NCBI GenBank assembly: GCA_000711775.1
Contig: ARYC01000825.1
Span: 1 to 64,000 of the forward strand
Length of the DNA stretch: 64,000 bases
Source of the DNA: Oxytricha trifallax
Taxonomy: Eukaryota > Ciliophora > Spirotrichea > Sporadotrichida > Oxytrichidae
Direction: 5' to 3'
The notes below the pieces were generated by a model that saw nothing but the letters and a program-made list of their open reading frames with translations, did no database searches and had not been told where the DNA came from. Position numbers and translations under genes: made by a program. Positions 12,170 to 21,311 of this stretch are shown here, one piece after another (the stretch's first letter is position 1; each line of letters opens with the position of its first letter).

Positions 12170-12354
12170 TATATAAAAAGGGGGGGGGAGGGGGGGGAGG
12201 GTCATATTATTTTATGGGGGGGGGAGGGTCATATTTTTTATAGGGGGGGGTCTTGGTCAGAACAAACATGTTTTAGAATAAAATCCCAGACTCATAATAA
12301 TGCTTGATTTTGAGATAATTAGTGCTATTACTTCTGTTTTAGTTGATGTTAAAC
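12170..12354. repeat. Right TIR of the integrase element, with poly-G tracts
   Basis: Inverted match to 8423-8690. It contains three G-runs separated by GGGTCATATT-type units (12180-12250), which could form G-quadruplexes. Confidence 0.75.
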
Positions 12355-12719
12355 TCCACACTCTCATCACTCTCCACACTTTAAATTTTTTGAGGAAAAT
12401 ATCTTGAAGATACCCTGAAGATATCTATGAAAATTATGAAAAAAACTTGAAGATCAGCTACAGCATTTACTTGATCGATGGACAATAAATACAAAAAGTC
12501 AGAAAAATTGAAAAAAAACAAAAATTCCATTTTTAGTTATTTATTAATACATTAAAGTTAAATATAGATATATTCAAACTTAAATTCAAATTATTGACTG
12601 TTTAATCTTAACTTTTGTGTATTGAGATGATCATAATTTTATTTGATCTCCTTTTTTACTTAATTTTAACAGTCTCCACATTTTAATTATACTCGCTTAA
12701 TATTGAAATCCACTCAATT

Positions 12720-13410
12720 CGCAATCATGCCAGGCAAGTGAGCCACATCTGTGACTGATCCCTCCAGGCAAACTTCGTGCTCTTATCGTCCCAATATATT
12801 CGAAGTAGCATCCCAGATGAGCAAGCATATTCAAAAATTTCTCATCTTAGTTTCACAAATTGTCTCAGGTGCTGTAACCTTTTACAAAGACTTCGTAACT
12901 AGTTAGATACCGGGAGTATCTCTTTACAACGACCAAAGTGTCTAGAGACATTAGTTTGTTTCTGTTCTCTGCATGGATAATCCCAGGAATATCTCTTGAC
13001 TAGGCTACTTATTATCTCATGTGCAAGTTGCTCACGGGAGTATTAGTATTTCATGACCCTTGATACTCTTTTGGGAAACGTGTATTATTAGTAACAGGAC
13101 CATCAGCATCCAAAAAGATCTAAGCTAAATTCTTTTGTATAAAATTTACTCCCCTTATCACATCTCGGCAGCTCAAGTAACTATAATTACTAATAACTCC
13201 CGAGTACAACCTTACGCTGTGATAATTGAGTGGACTAATCCACCCTGAAGTGGCGAGCATATTGAAGTACGAAGTGTAGAAGATCAAGACTGCGAGCGAC
13301 GGTGCTTCTGCGTATGGGAACTCGGAAAAGTATCAGTGCATGATTAGTCTCTACGTAATGCAAGTTGCAGAAGTAGCGATGCCTCACCTTATTAGACCTC
13401 TCTGTCTAAT
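12720..13410 (-). pseudogene. GC-richer coding-like block, unknown protein
   Basis: About 700 bp stands out from the AT-rich flanks. On the minus strand one frame stays protein-like over most of it, with a single in-frame TGA (after ...KEYQGS) and motifs such as IFLDADGPVTNN and SLDTLVVVKRYSRYL; further stretches in other frames follow (RIYWDDKSTKFAW). The segment is bracketed by the 7-base repeat TCGCTTA at 12693-12699 and 13420-13426, which could be a short insertion duplication or an MDS pointer. The inverted repeat TCCACTCAATT/AATTGAGTGGA lies at 12704-12718 and 13224-13236. No family recognised. It may be an MDS of a host gene, a gene fragment or an unknown transposon gene. Confidence 0.4.
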
Positions 13411-13426
13411 TACCATTTTTCGCTTA

Positions 13427-14180
13427 TTTATAATATAAAAATTTGTTTTAATTATGAAAGTATTATATTTAAGTTGAATTTAATATATTCTTTCAGATAA
13501 CTTGACTGATTTATCTCTGATTAACATAATTTTTCTTTGATTCTGATTCTTCTGTTTTTCAATATTTATAAACTCAAAAATAGTTCTTAATTATACAGAT
13601 AACTTATTAAATATACTAATAACAAACAAATTATATTAAGAATTTTATTAATTTAATTGAATGTATAATCAAGTGCTGCATTTCCAACATTTTAAATCTA
13701 GGTAATGCATCACCTAGTTTCAAAACTTTGTGATGTATCCAAAATATTATTATATTTCTTAAAAGTGTAATCGAAATTTTCTACTGAAATTTGAAAGAAT
13801 GATTAATTTATAAAATTTGCATTTATAGAATTATTTTAAGTTTTGTTATATATTTCAGACATTGAAAACGTGAAACTGAAATTAATTAGATTGCCTATAA
13901 TATTGTTAATCCTCCTAAATTTGTACTCATTAACAATTGTGTATTAATGTATTCAAATTTTAAAACGATTGTTTAAATCAAAATCGCTCATGGTCAATGC
14001 ATTCGCGCTACGGTCGCTTTTAAAATACTAATTTTTTATATTATCATTTTAAATAATTGATCAATTACTTTCAAGTGTCCAGATTTATAGGGTTAATGTT
14101 CAATATAACCAAATATGATTTTATGACTACAATAATAATTTTAAGGCTATCAAAATTGATTTTGTCCTATCAAACTACTT
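13427..14180. other. AT-rich DNA, nothing firm
   Basis: No gene or repeat recognised between the GC-rich block and the third poly-G element. Confidence 0.5.
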
Positions 14181-14584
14181 GGGGGGGGGGGAAGTTTCCT
14201 GCCCCCAACATAAAATTTTATGTTTTTTGCAATAATTTTATTAGAAATAAATAAATTTCAATTTCAATTATTATATTCATGTACTATACAACTTTTATTA
14301 ATTTATAATTTTCAAGGTACATAATTATTCTTTATCAAATTATATATTATAAACAAGGCTAAATAATTTGTTTTTTATTAATAATTGATATAATTTTCAT
14401 TGAAATGTGTATTAATTATCAAGGTAGAAATGATATTTGAAGCTAAATTAATATATAACTATATCATCATTGATGATAGAGATTCTTTGAAAATTATAAA
14501 AATTACATGTTTTTATGTATGGGGTAAGAAACTTACGAAGGGGCAGGAAACTACCTTTTTTGGGGCAGGAAACTTCCCCCCCCC
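14181..14584. mobile_element. Poly-G-ended MITE-like element, copy 3
   Basis: 404 bp with ends GGGGGGGGGGGAAGTTTCCTGC and GGCAGGAAACTTCCCCCCCCC, flanked by a perfect 8 bp direct repeat AACTACTT. The interior closely matches copy 1 at 4784. The right end carries the GGGGCAGGAAACT-type unit three times in tandem (14521-14580), as also seen at 17700-17760. Confidence 0.85.
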
Positions 14585-14952
14585 AACTACTTATATACTG
14601 CATTTTTAACTTTGGTTACTTTCACCTTAAATTTGAAGATTTTATATATATCTTCCCTTGAAATGAAATGGCATTAAGAATTTCCAATAAATAAAAGCAT
14701 CTTTGTCATTAAATACATGGGAACTCTAATTTACAAACTAGTATCTATTATTCAATTTGTTTAAATATTATTTTCATATAAAAAAAATCTAAAATAAATT
14801 ATTAGAGTCTGAAACAATTTCAAAAGGTTTAAAATAAACATTTTGATTCTAAACGAGAGAATTTCATATATAATGATTCTTGTCATTTAGGACTCGCTGA
14901 ACATGAATATAAAATCCGTTTTGTCTTATCCTTGCATTTTCTTTCTTTACTA

Positions 14953-15240
14953 ATGATGATATTATATAGCTTTTGGGCTACTATATATCTCATAGAATTT
15001 CTTGAAGGATTTGTAGATTTAATTTATCTTCTCACAAATGAATATTTCCTCACTGAGTTTGGATTTTTATCAATTATAGCTAAAATTATGTACAGAGTAG
15101 CCACAATCTATAATCAATTAGCCATATTAGAAAAAGAAACTAGCAGCCAACTTAAATTACCTTCAAAAGTTTTTGGAAAAATATAATTTTTTCTTTACTA
15201 ATAAATCCTGGTGGTAAATCAAATCAATTAAATTCCTTGA
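14953..15240 (+). CDS. Possible small membrane protein, unknown
   Basis: An ATG at 14953 opens a frame to the TGA at 15238-15240 (95 aa). It is strongly hydrophobic at the N-terminus with at least two membrane-like segments (ILYSFWATIYLIEF and a later LIYLL/FLSIIAKI stretch), followed by a polar tail (ILEKETSSQLKLPSK). The first ~78 codons contain no TAA or TAG either, which is unusual for this AT content but not decisive. It could extend upstream to about 14932. No homologue recognised. Confidence 0.3.
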
Positions 15241-15780
15241 GACACTAGGCTAATTTACCTTTTCTTAAGATTCCTAATTTTAATAATTTAATCATCAATT
15301 AAAATATGATCTTGGGTAAATATTAAGATTAATTTTTGGGGGTTATGGTATTAACTCATATATTTGTTCATAGATAATCACAATTTTTAACAAACCTCGT
15401 GTGATGAATCTACTTGAATATAATAATTTCATTTTATATGTTTGAAATTCAACTACTCTTGCATAATAAGCTTTTTATATGCTATATATAATTTAAAGTT
15501 TATACTGTAAATTTAAATCCTATAAATTAGCAAGATTTAATGAACTCAGATAATTCTGATTAAATTTGTTGATCTAAAGAACATATAACTTTAATAAATG
15601 AAAAATAGAAAAATGCAAGTATGATAGATTTCAACTATTAATATTGGTATCAATTAAGCATTTCTTATAAAAAATTAACATTAAAAATGAGAATATCTAT
15701 ATATAAAAGAATGCAAAAAAGACAGTCTCCTAAATATTATATTCTAAAGAACATATAAAATCTTTTACTATGAATCATTT

Positions 15781-16236
15781 TCATTTTCTCAACTTAATTC
15801 TATAAAAAGGTCTGAACCAAATAGTGAACACTAACCTTTGATAGCCTAAAGTAGATATGGCTTCATGTTCAATCTTTTGACTCTTAACCAATATAAATCT
15901 GCCCATTTGAGTTGTCACATTCATTATTTTAAATATAAGCGTAACTTTCCAAGTTTTATTTTAATAAATAAGTGATACTTCAATAAATTCAACAATAAAA
16001 AATGAATAGATTTGTAGTCTTATTTGGTTGATATACTTTACATTTTTAGCACTTGGATCTGTTAATTTTAAATGTATCCTTATGCCAGTTTTAAATATAG
16101 TTGTATCAATATTATTTAAGAACTCTCCGCTTTCGCTGTACTGATCTAGTTAAACTTCAGAATCATCTAAGTTTTCATTGACAAAGAGAATCGGGTTACA
16201 TTTATATGTCAAATATGTCAATTCGAAATTAAACAT
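15781..16236 (-). CDS. Possible gene or MDS, unknown 151 aa protein
   Basis: Minus-strand frame from the ATG at 16236-16234 to the TGA at 15783-15781 (152 codons including stop). The translation has balanced composition: an acidic stretch NENLDDSEVQLDQ, then KTGIRIHLKLTDPSAKN, and a hydrophobic/basic C-terminus (VFTIWFRPFYRIKLRK). Another short minus-strand frame (17108-17266, 52 aa, from an ATG) lies beyond the retroposon-like repeat that starts at 16317, so the repeat may have landed between two exons or MDSs of one gene. No family recognised, and chance frames of this length are expected here. Confidence 0.35.
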
Positions 16237-16316
16237 CTGAAATTTTCAAATGATTATAAGCTTTCTACTAATTTTGTGTTATTATCTTGACGAGCATTAA
16301 GTTAATTGGCTACAAT

Positions 16317-17016
16317 TGATTAATGAGTAAGCTCAAGATTAAAAATTTAACATATTCACTGTTTAATACTAAAATCGATGCATCAATCTTAGTCGTGACA
16401 TACAGATATCTGAGTGAGTTGACGTGGTAATTCTGAGACTTGGCAGTCATAAAGTAGAAAAACTCCGAAAAACCACTTCTCCTCCATTCTACCTCTTTAT
16501 GTTTGCGAGATGCATACGAGATAACAGCCAAGAGAACTTTGAATATCCCCCGCAGAGCTCTCAGAGATCAGCTTCATTTAAACAATTAAAGGGAGAATGG
16601 TGAAAACTCTTACCAGGTTCTACCGCTGCTGAGATAGTAGTCTCTGTCCTTTCGCTGTGGTAGCCTACATAACCCGACCTGGTGCAGGAGGAAAATCGTT
16701 ATCGTTGGCTTTTATGGTTTTCATCAATTCACTTTTGAAGGCTGAGCACCACCTTCATCCTGCTCCCTATTACCTAGAAAACTTAACTCACGCCGCCAGG
16801 TAGCTCATCTAATGCAGGGAAATCCTATTGTGCAGCCCACTCTAGGAGTGTAGAAGCTGACAGATTGAACCCCACATTCTTGCCACTAATGCGGTGAACC
16901 CAGCAAATCCTTGCCTAACCTCAACAGACCTTAGTGGAGTAGAAAGCTCTTTTAGAAAGTCCTGAGTAAGATTGGTACCTCAACCAACAATTAACTTTCT
17001 AATTTAATAATTATTA
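16317..17016 (-). mobile_element. Retroposon-like GC-richer repeat, copy A
   Basis: About 700 bp, clearly similar to 55171-55816 over most of its length (shared blocks CTTAGTCGTGAC, CCTTTCGCTGTGGTAGC, TTCATCCTGCTCCCTATTACC, TTAACTTTCTAATTTAATAA). It is flanked by the direct repeat GCTACAAT (16309-16316 and 17017-17024), less exact beyond 8 bases. On the minus strand a tRNA-type B-box-like element (GGTTCAATCT) lies about 150 nt from the right end, and the left end is AT-rich. This suggests a SINE-like element running right to left, copied by a LINE. No LINE is present in the window. A short ORF reading FSEFFYFMTAK is not conserved in frame in copy B. Confidence 0.7.
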
Positions 17017-17363
17017 GCTACAATATAATCTTGAAAAAGTTCTTTTTTACCATATAAAACAATCAAATAAATTTATCCGCTCTGATTTTCTTATTTGTTT
17101 CATCAATTCATATCTTTTTAAAAGTCTGATTCTTAATCAGGCCATTTTAAAATTATTATAAGCCTTTTTCTCTACTTTTCGACAAAAGTGATTGTATCTT
17201 TTCATTATCACATAAATTTAGAGGAGAATGCTCTTGAGCTAATGATTTCAAATCAACAACAATCATATAGTCAATTTAATAATCAATTAGCTAATAATTT
17301 TATTGAACTGTAAGCATGTCTTAAATAGGGTTTAAATCATGAATACTACTTCTATTTTATAAA

Positions 17364-17760
17364 GGGGGGAGGAGTTTCCTGCCCCATACATAAATATATG
17401 TAATTTTTATAATTTCGAAAGAATCTTTATCATCAATTATGATATTGTTATTTTTAATCTAGCATCAAATATCATTTCTATTTAGATAATGAATTCACAT
17501 TTTAATGAAAATCCGATTAATATTATTAGAAAAAAAAACAATTACTTTAGCATTGATATTAATACATAATTGATGAAGAATAATACTGTATCTTGAAAAT
17601 TATATATTAAAAAAGTTTTTTAGTACATGATAATGGTAATTGAAATTGAAATTTATGTGTTTCTAATATTTTTATTGCCAAAAAATATTGAATTTAATGT
17701 TGGGGGCAAGAAACTTCTGCAGGGGGCGGGAAACTGCACGGAGGCAGGAAACTTCCCCCA
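17364..17760. mobile_element. Poly-G-ended MITE-like element, copy 4 (inverted)
   Basis: About 400 bp with ends GGGGGGAGGAGTTTCCTGCCCC and GGCAGGAAACTTCCCCC. The interior is similar to copies 1 and 3 but in opposite orientation (the ...AACATTAAATT end is on the right). Three tandem GGGGGCRGGAAACT-like units lie at 17700-17760. More diverged, with no clear flanking duplication, so probably the oldest copy. Confidence 0.75.
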
Positions 17761-18010
17761 CAATAATTCATATATCCAACAGCTTGATCTTAATTTTCCC
17801 CAAATATCTTAGTTCCCAAAATTGAAGTTAGTTGTTAACAATCAAGAAAAGCTGCTTATATTTATTTATTTTGAGTTTATCAAAATTAATGCTTTTTATT
17901 TATAATTAATATTATTTATAATTACTTATTTTTATGTGGATTGTTTTATTATTTGAGAAATATATTTATCTTTAATTTTTGATTATAATTTCGTTTATAA
18001 AAATTAAAAT

Positions 18011-18364
18011 ATGTTCATTATCATAATAATACTTTGTATAGCATCATCAGTTAGTTTTCTTCCAGCATTATTTCCATTTCAAAATGTTTCTTGCTCTGCA
18101 TTGGTATTAATGAATAATTTTATATCAATATCTTTTATTTTATTAATAATGGATCTTTTAGTTTTATTAATAATAGATTAAGTAAGATGCACTTCGGTGG
18201 AGGACTTGCAAATACAAAGTAAAAAGCAAAGAGTTTTCATAGATAAGAACTTATTCTTCACTATGTACGACAAGCGAGAATATCTTGATGAAATTATGTA
18301 AGTTATATTGAAGAATAGATTATTACTCAATCATTGTCGAAGGTTGGTATTTCAAATTTAGTGA
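18011..18364 (+). CDS. Possible membrane protein, unknown 117 aa
   Basis: ATG at 18011, TGA at 18362-18364. The N-terminal half is very hydrophobic, with two or three membrane-like segments (MFIIIILCIASS, and a second around SFILLIMDLLVLLIID). The C-terminal half is charged and hydrophilic (SKKQRVFIDKNLFF, YDKREYLDEIM). It uses several TAA/TAG codons as Gln. Immediately downstream another coding-like frame (18478-18693) contains one in-frame TGA at 18544. No homologue recognised. Chance remains possible, but the membrane/soluble layout is a real-looking pattern. Confidence 0.35.
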
Positions 18365-19077
18365 TACGGTCTAATAAAAGCACTGTCTGAATAAGTTTTT
18401 ATATTTTGTATATATAGCTTACTTAAATTATTCTTAAGAGAAGCAGCGAAGATATATAGATATATATAGATAGGATAATGTTTACAGATTACTTAAAGTA
18501 TTCAACTGAAGTTGTTTTTTTAAAAACGCACAAGTTTCATATATGAGCTAAGTTTACTTTTGAAGATTACAACAATGACTAAGAAATGAAAGTTAATTCA
18601 TAAATTATAATTCATTAGAAAATATAAGAAGGAGTAGTGATTTAATCTGATATAATTTAAGAGCCATTTGAAGAATTGAAAATCATATATTGATTTACAA
18701 CCTAAAATTAGTTTAAAAACAATTAAGACTGAGAAAGAATGAGTAACCTCTTATAAGAAAATGATTGATGTTAAAATTGACTTTTTATTCAAATATAACT
18801 GGATTCATTAGAGTTTCTAATTGTCAATTGATTACAAAAATACGATATTGGCAGACCATGATTTTTAATAAAATGTTCACTTATTAATTTTGTATTTCTG
18901 ATCCTCTTTCTAACTAAGCAGAATTCTCTCAATATATATAAATAAATATATCTTTATGTTAGTTAGTAAATAACTTGAGGTAAATTAAATTCACGAAATA
19001 CAAACAACTTCGTATAAATAGATGTGGTCACTAAGAGCTATATAACATATTAGGTGCGATTGAATGCTGTTCTCCTC

Positions 19078-19365
19078 TCACTTAAATATATATATTTTTT
19101 TAAATAACTTTTGATTTGAAAAAAATTAATTTATATCTATAAAGGTAATAAAAATTTCCATAAACCTAAGATAAAAAATATTATTTTTTTGAACACTAAC
19201 ACAAGACAGCATTCTTAATTTAATTAACATCTCACTGACTTGAAAATACTCTTTTAAAAATCTTAAATAGATAAAAAGTTTATATACAAATTGCAAATCT
19301 TTCTCAATAAGGAGATAAAAGATATCTTTGTTTTTTAAGAGATTTAAAATAATTTCTAGGAACAT
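19078..19365 (-). CDS. Possible Leu/Ile-rich protein, unknown 95 aa
   Basis: Minus-strand frame from the ATG at 19365-19363 to the TGA at 19080-19078; it stays open upstream to about 19464. Long hydrophobic/helical composition (FLEIILNLLKNKDIFYLL). Its first 79 codons carry no TAA or TAG. The upstream extension overlaps the divergent plus-strand frame starting at 19432. No homologue recognised. Confidence 0.25.
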
Positions 19366-19431
19366 GATGCAGGCTAGGGTGTAGACATAATTTGCTATGT
19401 TTTTGCATTTATCATTTAATTAATATAAATT

Positions 19432-19815
19432 ATGAAAATACTGGATTTATAATATTGCAAGAAATCAACTAAAAATGATAGTAAAATTAAAACTATAACA
19501 ATTAAAATTAATTATACAATTCTAAATAGAAGAAAAAGAAAGTTAGAAAAAATAAAAACATAGAAACTCTTAAAAGAAGTTGAATAGGAAACTACAGATG
19601 TGGATTTAATTATCAAAGATGTTAAATATAATAATTAATCGAAATCAATATAAACATCTGAAGAAAAAATCATTCACCTCCTCAATAAATCAATCGTTTT
19701 TCCTTATTGTAAAATTACCAATTTATTACAAAGATTTGAGAGAATCAATCAAGTCCATGACTTTTTTAATTTTTCATAAAATCAATAATTTAAGCTAATA
19801 TATTTAAAACTTTGA
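19432..19815 (+). CDS. Possible Lys-rich helical protein, unknown 127 aa
   Basis: ATG at 19432, TGA at 19813-19815. A basic N-terminal part (ILNRRKRKLEKIKTQ) is followed by an acidic/mixed helical stretch (LLKEVEQETTDVDLIIKDV) and a C-terminal half with LLQRFERINQVHDFF. TAA and TAG occur as Gln. A coiled-coil or short adaptor is imaginable, but no family is recognised, and frames of this size arise by chance here. Confidence 0.3.
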
Positions 19816-19883
19816 GATTGGTAAAACTTAATATTTAAAGTCACTAATCTAAATATAAAAATAATATATTTATCAAGTGAAAG

Positions 19884-19912
19884 CGTCGGCAAATTTAAAA
19901 TTTGCCGACGCA
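19884..19912. other. Perfect 29-nt palindrome
   Basis: GCGTCGGCAAATTT, one central A, then its exact complement: a 14 bp stem with GC-rich ends, directly at the left edge of the second fold-back element. It may be a separate small insertion or a cruciform-forming site. Confidence 0.6.
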
Positions 19913-20286
19913 TGTTGGGGATATTTAAATTATTGGCAGTTAAAGTTGACCAATTTGAACGATCTTGGGCTCATTCGATAGAGAATTTAAAATTAGCTGG
20001 ACTTTATTATTGGCGGTACTATATTATCGCATCCCTGGAGAGAGATAACTCCACTTTAATTGGACTCCTCTGAATTCGATAAATTATACCCTCACATTAA
20101 AGTCGAATTATCTCTCTCCAGGGATGCGATAATATAGTACCGCCAATAATAAAGTCCAGCTAATTTTAAATTCTCTATCGAATGAGCCCAAGATCGTTCA
20201 AATTGGTCAACTTTAACTGCCAATAATTTAATTAATTAATTATATAATTTAATTAATCTCCCAAATTCGAATGTATTCCTACAATA
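19913..20286. repeat. Fold-back (palindromic) element, copy 2
   Basis: Two arms nearly perfectly complementary over ~150 bp around a spacer near 20065-20095 (shared blocks ATTGGCAGTTAAAGTTGACC, GGCGGTACTATATTATCGCAT, AGAGATAAC). The right end keeps the terminal motif of copy 3 (GAATGTATTCCTACAATA); the left end appears shortened. High arm identity suggests either recent insertion or arm-to-arm conversion. Confidence 0.85.
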
Positions 20287-20601
20287 CTAAACCTAAATTC
20301 ATGATTCAAAAATCATTTTGATATCTGTAAATCCTTTTAGATTTATATAGATCTTTAAGGATTTTAATAATTAAAAGGGTTTTTTAATCATATACTTACC
20401 TTTAACTATATATTAATTTATGATATTTTATTTTTTTAAAAAATGAATTTGCCTGAATGCGTTTGAAAATTAAAAAAATTAGCAGATTCCAAGATTAATG
20501 GATTCAATATATGTAAAATATAAATAAATCATTAAAGGACTAGAACACGATTGAATTTAATATATTTTTTAAGTTAATTTTAATTATTTAAATAAATAAA
20601 A

Positions 20602-20916
20602 ATGCCAATAATCATGGCTTTTATTGAATACTAAAATATGATAATAATGCTCACTAATTTACCAAGGTATTTTACTTTTGATTGTGTTGGTATACTGTAA
20701 AAGGCTCAAATAGAACAAAATATGAATAAAAAAAGATGCAAGATTTAATTCAAATAAAATTTCAAAATCATCCAAGAATTTCTAAGTTATCTGAAATTTT
20801 AAGAGTTTATAGAAATATCAGTTGTAAGTGATATTTACTTTATTATAATTTTATTTAGTTTGTAAAAACAATAATTTTTAAAAGAAAATACTATTATTAT
20901 TAAGGTTAAAAACTGA
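20602..20916 (+). CDS. Possible protein, unknown 104 aa
   Basis: ATG at 20602, TGA at 20914-20916. Includes LPRYFTFDCVGILQKAQIEQ and a hydrophobic patch near the C-terminus (VVSDIYFIIILF). The same frame continues as basic, Gln-rich sequence past the stop to about 21027. No family recognised. Confidence 0.25.
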
Positions 20917-21311
20917 AAGAAATTATAGAAAAAACTACTGAACAGATTTAAATAAATATAAACAAATCTAAGTTATACAAAATGGCTTTATCTCTAGTTT
21001 TATAAAAGCTAAGAGATTTTTACATGATTTCTAATTTATTAATTAATTAATAAATTAAAAATAATATTCTAAAGATTAGCATTATTTGCTTAATTTAAAT
21101 CTTAGTTAAAACCAAGAAAGAAGAATAAATAATAAAAAAAGTGAAAATCGAGAAAATTCTAATAATTAATTTGCGGCTATTAGGTCTATTGCATTTCTAT
21201 CTCTCCTCATTTTTCTTCGCAAAATTTGTAACACTTAATTTTAAGCGATTCATATTTTTTAATATAAAAATGCAGTGCAGCAATGAAGAGCTATGTGAAT
21301 AATTTGGCGAC
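20917..21311. other. AT-rich spacer
   Basis: Nothing recognised beyond the possible downstream continuation of the previous frame. Confidence 0.4.

Larger units (their letters stand above)
8423..12354. mobile_element. TIR element with OTU protease and retroviral-type integrase (fossil)
   Basis: A ~3.9 kb element with clear TIRs. Outer blocks pair 8423-8490 with 12290-12354 (AACATC...CAAAATCAAGCATTATTATG against its complement), and inner blocks pair the AACA(A/C)ATGT...GACC region followed by long poly-C (8630-8690) with poly-G (12180-12250). Inside are an OTU plus integrase coding region on the plus strand and degraded coding-like sequence on the minus strand. Family: the integrase and OTU combination fits Ginger-type elements or a Polinton relative; no capsid or polymerase is seen. 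Fairly well preserved, with few breaks. No clear target duplication found. Confidence 0.8.

Noticed and set aside
8423-12354. LTR retrotransposon for the integrase element
   Set aside because: The termini are inverted, not direct, repeats, and no reverse transcriptase, RNase H or gag is seen.
16317-17016. rRNA or structural ncRNA gene, because of the higher GC
   Set aside because: A second copy with precise flanking duplication at 55171-55816 shows it is a mobile repeat, and no rRNA core motifs were recognised.
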